Positions 8,282-16,582 of a DNA stretch of 35,389 nt are shown here, piece after piece. A model generated the notes under the pieces. It was not told the origin of the DNA, searched no databases, and worked only from the letters and a program-made list of their open reading frames with translations. The stretch's first letter is position 1. The number at the start of each line of letters is the position of its first letter. The DNA is taken from the NCBI GenBank assembly GCA_013823325.1, contig PNLY01000058.1, positions 1-35,389 of the forward strand. The letters run 5' to 3'. The position numbers and the translations under genes are program-made. Source of the stretch: Methylobacterium sp. (GTDB lineage Bacteria > Pseudomonadota > Alphaproteobacteria > Rhizobiales > Beijerinckiaceae).

Positions 8282-8800
8282 TCAGCGCGCGATCAGCATC
8301 GATACGGCCGGCCAGCGCTCCTGAGCCTTCGCCCGCAGGGCCGCCTCATCGAGGAAGCGCCGGCGATTCTCGTCGCTGCGGAAAAAATAGAGTTGCGAGC
8401 CGATGACGGCGAAGCGACGCGGATCGGCATCGATGGCACGCCCGTCCGCCACGCCGCTGGCGTCGAAGCCACCAAAGCGCGGGGTGTAGACCTCGGGCGC
8501 CTCGCGGAAAGCGTCGCGGTTGGCGGCGCTGGCGAAGCGCCAGACCGCGCCGTCATGGACAAGTTCGTAGCTCGGCAGTCCCGGCACCGCGGCGTCGCTG
8601 GAGAAATAGGCGACGGGATCGAAGCCGGAGAGCGCAAGGCCGCTGCGGTTGTCACGCTGCATGACCTCGCCGAGGCCGGGCAGTTCCGGCAATCCGGCGG
8701 GGAGGGCCGAGGCCCGGCTCGCGGCAGCGGTCAAGAGAAGCGCGCAGCCCATCACGATGCCGGTGATCACAGTCCCGGCATGCCTTGCTGCGGCCTTCAT
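8282..8800 (-). CDS. YHS-domain exported protein
   Basis: A 172-residue protein when started at the ATG at 8800. The frame is open further to a GTG at 8914, but the ATG gives a clean signal peptide (hydrophobic run VITGIVMGCALLLTAAAS, then a probable cleavage near ASA). The mature part matches the YHS family pattern: GFDPVAYFSSD, then VWRFASAANRDAFREAPEVYTPRFGGF, then DPRRFAVIGSQLYFFRSDENRRRF. Family members often occur with metal or heme proteins, but no substrate is established. The usual Tyr-His-Ser triad of the name is not preserved here. Its neighbour eipA diverges 185 bases away. Confidence 0.75.
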   Translation of the reverse strand: MKAAARHAGTVITGIVMGCALLLTAAASRASALPAGLPELPGLGEVMQRDNRSGLALSGFDPVAYFSSDAAVPGLPSYELVHDGAVWRFASAANRDAFREAPEVYTPRFGGFDASGVADGRAIDADPRRFAVIGSQLYFFRSDENRRRFLDEAALRAKAQERWPAVSMLIAR

Positions 8801-8985
8801 CGCCCACCAATCCTTGGTCGTCAGTCGCGTTACGGCACGTCCTGCGCCGCAGTTCACCGCTTGGATACACATACGGCGTATCCAAGAGGTTACCGTGGTC
8901 GCGAGGATTCGCACGACCCGCCGTCGACGCCATCCCGGCAGGAGGCCGAATGCCCAATGCCCGGCGCTTGCCTGGAGACGATGAG

Positions 8986-9558
8986 ATGAACCATACCCGC
9001 CGCACCCTGCTCGCCAGCGCCCTGTTGCTCGGCGCGGGCCTTGCCGCCGGTCCCGCCGCCGCCCAGCCGGCCGAGCGATCCTTCACCCAGAACGAGCTGG
9101 TCACCTCCGGCCACCAGTTCTTCGGCAATGTCTCGCGCGGCTTTGCGCTGACGGTCGAGGAGGCCGTGCGCCGCTGGGGCGAGCCGAACGGCTATGTGCT
9201 CGGCCAGGAGGCATCGGGCGCCTTTGTCGGCGGATTGCGCTATGGTGAGGGCACGCTGTTCACCCGCAACGCCGGTGATCGCCGGGTGTTCTGGCAAGGG
9301 CCGTCGGTCGGCTTCGATTTCGGCGGCGACGGCGCGCGCACGATGATGCTGGTCTACAACCTGCCGAGCGTGAACGCGCTCTACCAGCGCTTTGGCGGGG
9401 TCGACGGCTCGGTCTATTTCGTCGGCGGCTTCGGCTTCACCGCGCTGACCGCTGGCGGCGTCATGGTGGTGCCGATCCGCACCGGCGTCGGCTGGCGGCT
9501 CGGCGTCAATCTCGGCTACCTCAAGTTCACGCCCGAGGCGACCTGGAACCCGTTCTGA
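8986..9558 (+). CDS. eipA: EipA family (DUF1134) periplasmic envelope-integrity protein
   Basis: A 190-residue exported protein. The ATG at 8986 is preceded by GGAG at 8974-8977. The signal peptide has twin arginines (TRRTLLASALLLGAG) and ends near AAAQ. The mature domain is Gly-rich beta structure (FGNVSRGFALTVEEAVRRWGEPNGYVLG, then YVGG-type turns and TGVGWRLGVNLGYLKF near the C-terminus), which I recognise as DUF1134. Brucella EipA, of this family, forms a small periplasmic beta-barrel, is needed for envelope integrity, and has been described as controlled by CtrA. No convincing CtrA site is visible upstream here. Longer in-frame starts upstream are unlikely because they bury the signal peptide. 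Confidence 0.85.
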   Translation: MNHTRRTLLASALLLGAGLAAGPAAAQPAERSFTQNELVTSGHQFFGNVSRGFALTVEEAVRRWGEPNGYVLGQEASGAFVGGLRYGEGTLFTRNAGDRRVFWQGPSVGFDFGGDGARTMMLVYNLPSVNALYQRFGGVDGSVYFVGGFGFTALTAGGVMVVPIRTGVGWRLGVNLGYLKFTPEATWNPF

Positions 9559-9559
9559 C

Positions 9560-9589
9560 CTGACAATTCATGGCCGCTGGCATTATCTA
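9560..9589 (+). promoter_or_regulatory. Candidate promoter for the coiled-coil gene
   Basis: CTGACA (9560-9565) and TATCTA (9584-9589) are separated by 18 bases, an acceptable sigma-70-like arrangement. It lies just after the eipA stop and about 55 bases before the TTG start at 9645. The perfect 14-base palindrome TGAGCCCGGGCTCA (9606-9619) follows in the leader. Prediction only. Confidence 0.3.
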
Positions 9590-9644
9590 TCAAGGCATGG
9601 CAGCCTGAGCCCGGGCTCATCGCAGACATGGGAGCCGCCCCGCC

Positions 9645-10892
9645 TTGATCGAAGCCGTCATGCTCGTCGCGCTCGGCTTCCTATCGGCAAGCCTGCTCGC
9701 TCTTGCGGCGTTGCCGGCGTTGAGCCGCCGGGCCGACCGGTTGGCGCGGCGCCGGGCCGAAGCCGCATTCCCGCTGTCGCTGGCCGAGATCGCCGCTGAC
9801 CGCGACCATCTGCGCGCCGAACTGGCCGTGCGCGAGCGGGCGCTGGAACAGAAGGCCGAGAGCGGCTTTGCCGCCAAGGCCGGCGCGATGAGCGAGATCG
9901 GCCGGCGCGACATGACGATCGGCCGGCTGGAGGCCGATCTCAGCGAACGCAAGCAGCGGATCGAGGCACTCGAGGCCGAGCTCGGGCAGAGGACACAAGA
10001 GCTGGCTGAGACGCGCGAGGCGCTGGCCAGCGAACGCGCCGGTCACCAGACGACGCAGGCGACCTTGTCGAGCCGGGTCAGCGATCTTGCCGCGGTGGAG
10101 GCGCAGCTCGCCGAGACCCGGCAGGCGCTCAGCGGCACCTCGGCCGACCTCGCCGCCCGCAGTCACGAGCTCACCGAGCTGAGAGCGCTGCACGAGCAGG
10201 CCGAGGCGATGCTCGCCGAGCGTGACCAGTCGCTGTCGACCCTGAGCAGCGACCATGATCGCCAGCGCGTCGCCCTGGTCGAGGCCGGCACGCTCAGGCT
10301 CAAGCTGGAGAGCGAGCGCGACGATCTGTCGGCGCGGCTGACCTCGGCCGAGACGGCGCTGGCCGAGGCGCGCACGAACCTCTCTGCCATGAAACTGGAC
10401 CGCGATAGCGAGAGGCTGCGCGCCGATGCTCTTTCGACGCGGGCCCATGAGGCCGAGGCGGCGCTGCGCGCGGCCGATGCGAACGCCGTCAAGCTCGGCA
10501 CCGAGATCGCAAGACTGGAGGCGGCGATGACACAGGCATCCGCCGAGCATGGAGAGGCGCTGGCCAGGATCAAGGCGCTGGAGGGCAGGATCGAGGCTGC
10601 CGCCGCGGTCGAAGCTCGCCTGAAGGAGCAGCTGGCGAGCGAGGCGGTGGCGCATCGCGCGGCCTTGCGCGAGCGTGAGGAGATGGTCGAGGCGCTGCAT
10701 GCCGAGATCGGCACCGTCCAGGGCGCCCGCGATCAGGCCCGCGCCGACCGGGCTGGCTTGAAGCGCGAGCTCGCGGCGCTGCGCAAGCAGAATGGCGGCA
10801 AGGCGGCCGGCGAGGCGGCCTTGCGCCAGGAGATCGTGCGATTGGCCGATGCGCTGCTGGTTGCATCGGAAAGCCGCGAGGCGGCGGAGTAG
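9645..10892 (+). CDS. Membrane-anchored coiled-coil protein, function unknown
   Basis: 415 residues. One N-terminal membrane helix (MLVALGFLSASLLALAALPAL) is followed by a basic patch and about 350 residues of almost unbroken heptad-like Glu/Ala/Leu/Arg sequence, a long cytoplasmic coiled coil. I choose the TTG at 9645 because it has GGAG at 9631-9634 and because related Rhizobiales proteins, as I remember them, begin MIE followed by LGF. An ATG five codons later is the alternative. No enzymatic motif is visible. It may be structural or an organising scaffold at the inner membrane, but that is inference from shape alone. Confidence 0.75.
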   Translation: MIEAVMLVALGFLSASLLALAALPALSRRADRLARRRAEAAFPLSLAEIAADRDHLRAELAVRERALEQKAESGFAAKAGAMSEIGRRDMTIGRLEADLSERKQRIEALEAELGQRTQELAETREALASERAGHQTTQATLSSRVSDLAAVEAQLAETRQALSGTSADLAARSHELTELRALHEQAEAMLAERDQSLSTLSSDHDRQRVALVEAGTLRLKLESERDDLSARLTSAETALAEARTNLSAMKLDRDSERLRADALSTRAHEAEAALRAADANAVKLGTEIARLEAAMTQASAEHGEALARIKALEGRIEAAAAVEARLKEQLASEAVAHRAALREREEMVEALHAEIGTVQGARDQARADRAGLKRELAALRKQNGGKAAGEAALRQEIVRLADALLVASESREAAE

Positions 10893-10979
10893 GCGCTTGC
10901 CGGCCGGGGCCTTTCCTCTTTTACCGAACATGCTCTAGGGAGGACTGGGCCGCACCTGCGGCCGGCGGTTTCGGTTGGG

Positions 10980-11915
10980 ATGATGACGGATATCGTTTGT
11001 ATCGGTGAGCCCCTCGGCGAGTTCAACGCGACGCGGGGCGAGGCGGGCGCCTATCGTTTCGGTCTCGGCGGTGACACCTCGAATTGCGCGGTTGCGGCGG
11101 CGCGACAGGGTGCGAGCGTCGCCTATGTCGGTGCGCTCGGCGATGACGAGCCGGGTCGCTCATGGCGGTCATTATGGGCTGACGAAGGCGTGGACGACAG
11201 CCACGTCTCGACGCATCCCTCGGCGCCGACGGGGCTCTATTTCGTCTCGCACGGCCCGCAGGGCCACGTCTTTTCCTATCTGCGCGCCGGCTCGGCCGCG
11301 AGCCTCTACGGCCCGGCGCAATTGCCGAAGGAGCTGATCGCCTCGGCCAAGGTGATCCAGGCTTCCGGCATCAGCCAGGCGATCTCGGCGAGCGCCTGCG
11401 ATGCGGTGTTCGAGGCCTTTTCGATAGCGCGTGAGAACGGCGTGCTCACTGCCTATGACACCAATCTCCGGCTCAAGCTCTGGCCTTTGACGCGGGCGCG
11501 CGCGATCGTCCATGCCGCTTGCGGGATGGCCGACATCGTCCTGCCGGGCGATGGCGACGCCAAGCTGCTGACCGGGTTGGAGCAGCCCGACGCGATCGTC
11601 GATTTCTATCTCAAGCTCGGCGCCAAGGTCGTGGCGCTGACGCTCGGCCATGAGGGCTCGCTGGTGGCCACGCCCGACAAGCGCCAGCGCTTCGTGCCGA
11701 TCAAGGTCGATGCGATCGACGCGACCGGCGCCGGCGACTGCTATGACGGTGCCTTCCTGGCCGAATACATCCGCACCGGCGATGCCTTCGCCGCCGGCGC
11801 CTATGCCAATGTCGCGGCGGCACTGTCGACCCAGGGCTATGGCGCGGTGGCGCCGTTGCCGCGCCGAGCCGATGTCGAGGCGCGGATCGCGCAAGAGACG
11901 GCACGCCGGACATGA
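10980..11915 (+). CDS. PfkB-family sugar kinase (2-keto-3-deoxygluconate kinase-like)
   Basis: A 311-residue ribokinase/PfkB kinase. The N-terminal substrate region has FGLGGDTSNCAVAAARQG (27-44), and the C-terminal signature DATGAGDCYDGAFL (247-260) holds the anion hole and the catalytic base Asp253. The overall pattern, including SYLRAGSAAS and AYDTNLRLKLW, is closest to 2-dehydro-3-deoxygluconate kinases, which act in hexuronate or Entner-Doudoroff side pathways; other aldose kinases are possible. It starts at an ATG doublet (10980 or 10983). Its stop overlaps the start of the next gene, a HAD hydrolase, by 4 bases. Confidence 0.85.
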   Translation: MMTDIVCIGEPLGEFNATRGEAGAYRFGLGGDTSNCAVAAARQGASVAYVGALGDDEPGRSWRSLWADEGVDDSHVSTHPSAPTGLYFVSHGPQGHVFSYLRAGSAASLYGPAQLPKELIASAKVIQASGISQAISASACDAVFEAFSIARENGVLTAYDTNLRLKLWPLTRARAIVHAACGMADIVLPGDGDAKLLTGLEQPDAIVDFYLKLGAKVVALTLGHEGSLVATPDKRQRFVPIKVDAIDATGAGDCYDGAFLAEYIRTGDAFAAGAYANVAAALSTQGYGAVAPLPRRADVEARIAQETARRT

Positions 11916-12772
11916 GCGTTCCTGTCCTGATCGAAGCGGGCGCGCTGCTCGCCCGCTACGACGTGCTGATCAGCGACGTCTGGGGCGTCGTCCATGACGG
12001 CGTGCTGGCGCTCGACCCGGCCTGCGAGGCCCTGATGCGCTATCGCGAAGGCGGTGGCACGGTGGTGCTGCTCTCGAACGCGCCGGGCCCCTCGGCGCAG
12101 ATCGCCGGCGTGCTCGACGGCAAGCGCGTGCCGCGCGCCGCCTGGGACCGGCTGGTGACCTCCGGCGACGTGACGCGCGCCCTGATCGCCGAGACGCATC
12201 TGCGCAAGGCCTATCATATCGGCTGGAAGCAGGACCGCGCGGTGTTCGACGGCTTCGACGTCGAGATCGTCGGAGAGGACGAAGCCGAGTTCGTCGTCGC
12301 GACCGAGCTCAACGACTATCGCCGCGAGCAGCCGGAGCAGTACCGGCCGCTGCTGTCGCGCTTCGCGGCGCGCGGGCTGCCCTTCATCTGCGGCAACCCC
12401 GACCTCGTCGTCCATGTCGGCCATGATCTCCTGCCCTGCGCCGGGGCGCTCGCGACCATCTATGAAGAGCTCGGTGGCCATGTCGCCTGGGCGGGCAAGC
12501 CGCATCGCCCGGCTTATGACCTTGCGCTCGCGGCTGCTCGCGAGGCGCGGGGTGGGCGCGAGGTCGATCCAGCGCGCGTGCTCGTCATCGGCGATGCCGT
12601 GCGCACCGACCTTGCCGGCGCCAGGATGATGGGCTTCGACAGCCTGTTCATCGCCGGCGGCATCCATCGCGAAGAGACGATCCGCGACGGCGCTGTTGTT
12701 CCCGAAGGGCTCGCCCGAGTGCTGGCGGCGCACCGGCCACTCCCGGTCGCGGCGATGGCGGCGCTCGTCTGA
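11912..12772 (+). CDS. HAD superfamily class IIA hydrolase (TIGR01459-like)
   Basis: A 286-residue HAD protein. Motif I is DVWGVVHDG with nucleophile Asp22; motif II is LLSNAPGP (53-60); the metal-binding motif near the C-terminus is VLVIGDAVRTDLAGA. The position two after the nucleophile, normally the acid/base Asp of phosphatases, is Trp24. I believe this DVWGV form is typical of the TIGR01459 group, whose substrate is not established. Translation is probably coupled to the kinase before it (ATGA overlap). Kinase and phosphatase-like protein may therefore act on the same phosphosugar. Its TGA stop directly abuts that of the convergent membrane protein gene. Confidence 0.85.
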   Translation: MSVPVLIEAGALLARYDVLISDVWGVVHDGVLALDPACEALMRYREGGGTVVLLSNAPGPSAQIAGVLDGKRVPRAAWDRLVTSGDVTRALIAETHLRKAYHIGWKQDRAVFDGFDVEIVGEDEAEFVVATELNDYRREQPEQYRPLLSRFAARGLPFICGNPDLVVHVGHDLLPCAGALATIYEELGGHVAWAGKPHRPAYDLALAAAREARGGREVDPARVLVIGDAVRTDLAGARMMGFDSLFIAGGIHREETIRDGAVVPEGLARVLAAHRPLPVAAMAALV

Positions 12773-15151
12773 TCAGACCGGCGGCGGGTTCGCCCTGCGG
12801 ATCCGCTCGCCGATCGCGTGATAGAGGCCGTCGAGCGGGCGGAAGATAAAGCGCACCGTCGAGCGGCCGGGCGGCACCATGACCGCGCGGAAGATCACGT
12901 TGGCACGCAGCAGCTGCGTCGGCTTGCCGTCGACCTCGACCTGCCACCAGGGCTGCCAGACATCGTTCAGCACGACGAAGCCGCCGCGCGGCGCGTCGAC
13001 ATCGAGCAATACCTCGGTCGTGCCGTAATTGCGGATGCGCACGCTGCCGGTCTGCGCTGGGCCGGTCGGCAAAGGCGGCGGCGCCTTGTCTAACAGGACG
13101 GTGCGGCGCGGATCAAAGCCCGCGGGCCATTGCCCGCGCTTCAGGATCGTGCCGAAATCGGCCTGTTGCGCCTCCGTGACGAGCAGCACACGCGGCAGGG
13201 CGCGCGGATTGTCGTAGACATAGGCGTCTTTGGTCCGGGCGATCTGGACGAGGTCGCCCGGCTTCAGCCGCTTGTCGATCTCCTCGACCGGCACGCCTGT
13301 CGCGATGAAGCGCAAGCCGAGCATATCGGCGAGCAGCGAGCGGTAGGACGGCATCAGCGGCGAGAACGTCCGCTGATCGGGCAAGGCGACATGGTCGCCG
13401 GCGCCGGTCGCCTGGCTGTAGAGGCCCAGCCGGAGCGGGTTGTAGCCCAGCGTGTTGTCGAGGCCATGGACAAGGCTGGCATTGGGCCAGTGGAAGTCGA
13501 TGCCGGCGAGCTCGATGCGGTCGCGGCGATCGGGACCGGCGGTGCGGGCGGTCTCGCGCTTCAGCAGGGCGATGGTCTCGTTGGCGCTGTCGGCGCGCAG
13601 CACCTCGTACATCCCGGCCGGCAGGGCGGTCGACTCGCTCGGGCCGTTGTTGACCGACAGATCGACGACCATGGCGGCGGCGAGGATGACGGTTGCGGCC
13701 ATGCCGGCGCCCTGCAAGGCGAGCCCGCGTGCCGCGACCAGCGCGCCCGCCACCAGCATCAGGCAAAGCAGGGCGGTGACCAGCGGCACGAAGGCGACAT
13801 GAAGCCGGCCGACCGTCCAGGCCAGCCAGATTGCGACAGCGAAGCCAGCCACCAGCAGCAGGATCTCGAGCACGATCTTCCAGCGGCGCGGACGCGGCGC
13901 GGTATCGGTCAGGACGAGATGGGTGAGGTAGCCGCCGAGGATCGAGAGCAGCGCGCCGAGGATGAAGAGTGCATCGGCGGGGCGGCGATAGAAGTCGGCG
14001 CCGGGGAGATGGAAGAGCAGGGCAAAGCCCGGCGTGTAGCGGCCGAGCGCGTAGACCAGCACCAGCAGCGCCGCCACGCTGAGCGCGACGATTTCGCGCC
14101 GCAGCAGGGCGCCGCGGACGATACCGACGCTGACGACGAGCAGGATCGGCAGCAGGCCGAGATAGAGTTCGCCCATATTGCGGGCGAGATAGAGATCGAG
14201 CGGGCCGAAGCGCTTCTCCCAGGCTGGGCTGGGCGGTCCCCAGAAGTTCTCCAGCGGGCCGGATGCGCCATAGAGATTGGCGACCAGCCCGGTCAGCAGC
14301 GAACCCGGATGCAGCGAGCCCTTGCCGGCGCCGGCGATATCGATCACCGGCCGGTTCGACTCTTCCGCCAGGACGGCGGTGAGCAGGATCGGGATGGTCG
14401 CAACGAGTGTAGCGCCGATGGCACCGAGCAACAGCGGCATCAGGCTGGCGCGCAGCGCCGCGAGTGGCTTGTCGGCCATGGCGATGGCTGCGAGCACCAG
14501 CCCGGCGAGAACATAGACGCCGAGCAGCGCGACCTGATCGCGCCCCAGCACCATGAAGCCGGCGGCGAGACCGGCGGCGAAGCCATAGCGCCAGGAGCTG
14601 CGTTCGAGTGCGCGCGAGAGCAGGAGCAGCGTCACCGCGAAATAGGACAGGCTCAGCACCTGGCCGACATGCTGGATGCGCCAGGCGGCGGCGGCGCCGA
14701 AGGCGAAGGAGAGGGCGCAGACGACGGCGCCGGCCGGGTGCCAGCCCCGATCGCGGAAAAGCAGGACGAGGCAGAGGGCGCCGACGAGCAGCGAGCTGAG
14801 CAGGGCGCCGTCGCTCCAGCGGAAATCCGGCGTCGGATTGAGCAGGGCGATCAGGAAGAAAGGCGGCGAGAAGATCAGCGATTGCGGATCCGCCACCTGC
14901 GGCGATCCCGCGAAGACGAAGGGTGTCCAGAACGGCGACAGCCCCTTGTGCAGGGCGCTGGCAAGGAATTGCAGCTGCGGGTGGAAATGCGCCTTGGCGT
15001 CCCAGGGGATGGTCACGGCACCGGACAGCCAGGGCCAGGACAGCGCCAGCCAGCCGGCGCAGACCAGCAGCATTACCCTGGCGGTCGGCCAGGGTGCGGG
15101 CGGCGGCTCGGTCTCGCGGTGGTCCCGATCTGGTGTCGAAGCATCAGACAT
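12773..15151 (-). CDS. Polytopic membrane protein, YfhO/GT-C glycosyltransferase-like
   Basis: 792 residues from the ATG at 15151, which has AGGAAG a few bases upstream; a TTG at 15202 overlapping ribA is a weaker alternative. The protein has an N-terminal membrane helix and a first loop with an Asp (IPWDAKAHFHPQ), as in GT-C enzymes. About ten further hydrophobic segments run to residue 500 or so, and a soluble C-terminal domain ends with DVWQPWWQVEVDG and VPPGRSTVRFIFRP, the pattern of YfhO proteins. YfhO in Gram-positives adds sugars to lipoteichoic acid; here the likely role is transfer from a lipid-linked sugar in the periplasm, substrate unknown. It lies 47 bases after ribA. Confidence 0.75.
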   Translation of the reverse strand: MSDASTPDRDHRETEPPPAPWPTARVMLLVCAGWLALSWPWLSGAVTIPWDAKAHFHPQLQFLASALHKGLSPFWTPFVFAGSPQVADPQSLIFSPPFFLIALLNPTPDFRWSDGALLSSLLVGALCLVLLFRDRGWHPAGAVVCALSFAFGAAAAWRIQHVGQVLSLSYFAVTLLLLSRALERSSWRYGFAAGLAAGFMVLGRDQVALLGVYVLAGLVLAAIAMADKPLAALRASLMPLLLGAIGATLVATIPILLTAVLAEESNRPVIDIAGAGKGSLHPGSLLTGLVANLYGASGPLENFWGPPSPAWEKRFGPLDLYLARNMGELYLGLLPILLVVSVGIVRGALLRREIVALSVAALLVLVYALGRYTPGFALLFHLPGADFYRRPADALFILGALLSILGGYLTHLVLTDTAPRPRRWKIVLEILLLVAGFAVAIWLAWTVGRLHVAFVPLVTALLCLMLVAGALVAARGLALQGAGMAATVILAAAMVVDLSVNNGPSESTALPAGMYEVLRADSANETIALLKRETARTAGPDRRDRIELAGIDFHWPNASLVHGLDNTLGYNPLRLGLYSQATGAGDHVALPDQRTFSPLMPSYRSLLADMLGLRFIATGVPVEEIDKRLKPGDLVQIARTKDAYVYDNPRALPRVLLVTEAQQADFGTILKRGQWPAGFDPRRTVLLDKAPPPLPTGPAQTGSVRIRNYGTTEVLLDVDAPRGGFVVLNDVWQPWWQVEVDGKPTQLLRANVIFRAVMVPPGRSTVRFIFRPLDGLYHAIGERIRRANPPPV

Positions 15152-15198
15152 GGGGGCTTCCTGCCCCAGCTCCGAGGCGCGATCAATGCTCGCGCCAG

Positions 15199-16326
15199 TC
15201 AATCCTTCGGAGCGGCACGCGCCATCAGAGCGTCCATGTCGATGAAGTGGCCGGCACGGTCACGCTTCGAGGCGAGATAGCGGACATTGTGGACGTTCGG
15301 GCGGCCGAGCACGCGCTGGGTCGCGGCGACCTCGAGGCCGGCGGCCTTGATCGCCCCGATCTTCAGCGGGTTGTTGGTCAGCGCGGTGACGCTGGAGACG
15401 CCGAGCTGCTTCAGCATCGCGGCGGCGAAGTCGAAATGGCGCTGGTCGAGATCGAAGCCGAGCACCTCGTCGGCGTCGTAGGTGTCCCAGCCCTGGCTCT
15501 GCAGCTTGTAGGCGCGCATCTTGTTGGAGATGCCGTTGCCGCGGCCTTCCTGGTCGAGATAGAGCAGGATGCCGCCGTCGTTCTGCGCCATCCACTGCAC
15601 GGTCTCGCGCAGCTGGTCGCCGCAATCGCATTTCAGCGAACCGAACAGGTCACCGGTCAGGCAGGCCGAATGCAGGCGCACCGGCACGGCGGATGTAAGA
15701 TCCGGCTTGCCGACGATGATCGCGACCTGGTCGCGCAGGCCCTCGCCGCCGCGGAAGACGACGAACTCGGTCTCGGGCGCGCCTTCGAGTGGCACCGGTG
15801 CGCGGCCGACGATGGCAAGGCGTGCCACCTGCGCGGCGCGGTAGCCGTTGACGGCGTCGATCGAGACCTCGATCAGCGGCTCGCCGGCGACCTGCGCAGC
15901 CTGGACCGGGACGAGGATGACCGCCGGCAGCACGAGGGAAAGGCGGGCGAGTTCCAGCGCGGCATTGTCGAGCGTATTGGCAGGACCCACCGGGGCATCG
16001 ACACGAGCGTCGAGCTTGAGCGCCAGCGTCTCGACCCGGGCAAGATCGATCGTGGGCATGGCGAGGATGCCAGTGTCGGCACGTCCCTTGGCGCCGAGAC
16101 GGCGCAGGCGCGCGGCGCTCAGCACGAGGCGAGCCTTGCCTCCGGAGAGGGAATCGAGACGGGCTGTGAGATCGGCTTCGGCAAGCTCGGCCGACAAGGC
16201 GAGCGCCAATTCCTCGCCCTGGCGCAGCAGCACCGGACGGGCCGCGCGGAATTCGGCGAGCGCGCGGTCGACGGCGACCAGATCGGTCTCGCCCGGCCGG
16301 TCGAAAAGCTTACGCGACTGAGGCAT
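15199..16326 (-). CDS. ribA: GTP cyclohydrolase II RibA with degenerate N-terminal domain
   Basis: 375 residues. The C-terminal half is a complete GTP cyclohydrolase II, which opens GTP in the first step of riboflavin synthesis. It has the zinc site in RLHSACLTGDLFGSLKCDCGDQL (Cys of SACLTGD plus the CDC pair), the YLDQEGRGNGI motif, and LTNNPLKIGAI near the end. The N-terminal 150 residues look like a decayed DHBP synthase-type domain (AVDRALAEFRAARPVLL) without the acidic DDED-type active-site motif, so RibB activity is not expected. No other rib gene is near, and it shares a strand with the downstream YfhO-like gene. Confidence 0.93.
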   Translation of the reverse strand: MPQSRKLFDRPGETDLVAVDRALAEFRAARPVLLRQGEELALALSAELAEADLTARLDSLSGGKARLVLSAARLRRLGAKGRADTGILAMPTIDLARVETLALKLDARVDAPVGPANTLDNAALELARLSLVLPAVILVPVQAAQVAGEPLIEVSIDAVNGYRAAQVARLAIVGRAPVPLEGAPETEFVVFRGGEGLRDQVAIIVGKPDLTSAVPVRLHSACLTGDLFGSLKCDCGDQLRETVQWMAQNDGGILLYLDQEGRGNGISNKMRAYKLQSQGWDTYDADEVLGFDLDQRHFDFAAAMLKQLGVSSVTALTNNPLKIGAIKAAGLEVAATQRVLGRPNVHNVRYLASKRDRAGHFIDMDALMARAAPKD

Positions 16327-16582
16327 CGGAGGGTCCGTCAGATTGCGCCCGGAGGCGGCGAGTCATCAGATCGTCTACGTGGTTGGCCGCCGGATGGATC
16401 ACCCGCCGAGCGCAGCATTTCTACAACGTGGCCGTCCGTGCGTAGTTCCCAAGCATGTGCCGCGATCAGCTGGCAAGGCGCCGATTGCAACTGGCCTATT
16501 AAAAGCGCGAGATTGAACACCAGATGAATAGTCTCGGAAGCGGACCCTGACCAGATATGGCGAGCGGGAGCGCGCAAGGGAA

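Noticed and set aside
13130..15280. 716-codon plus-strand open frame
   Set aside because: Fully antisense to the YfhO-like membrane protein and the end of ribA; composition is Gln/Glu/Arg/Gly-rich shadow sequence without domains.
15199..16326. ribA as part of the pterin-like operon
   Set aside because: About 14 kb away on the other strand, and its N-terminal domain and context are separate; any link through GTP-derived precursors is speculative.
14923..16527. 534-codon plus-strand open frame
   Set aside because: Antisense to ribA and the start of the YfhO-like gene.
16338..16577. 79-codon minus-strand frame in the gap upstream of cytochrome b561
   Set aside because: No ribosome-binding site or family; codon use is mixed and the region shows no sign of coding. 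Kept as non-coding, though not excluded.
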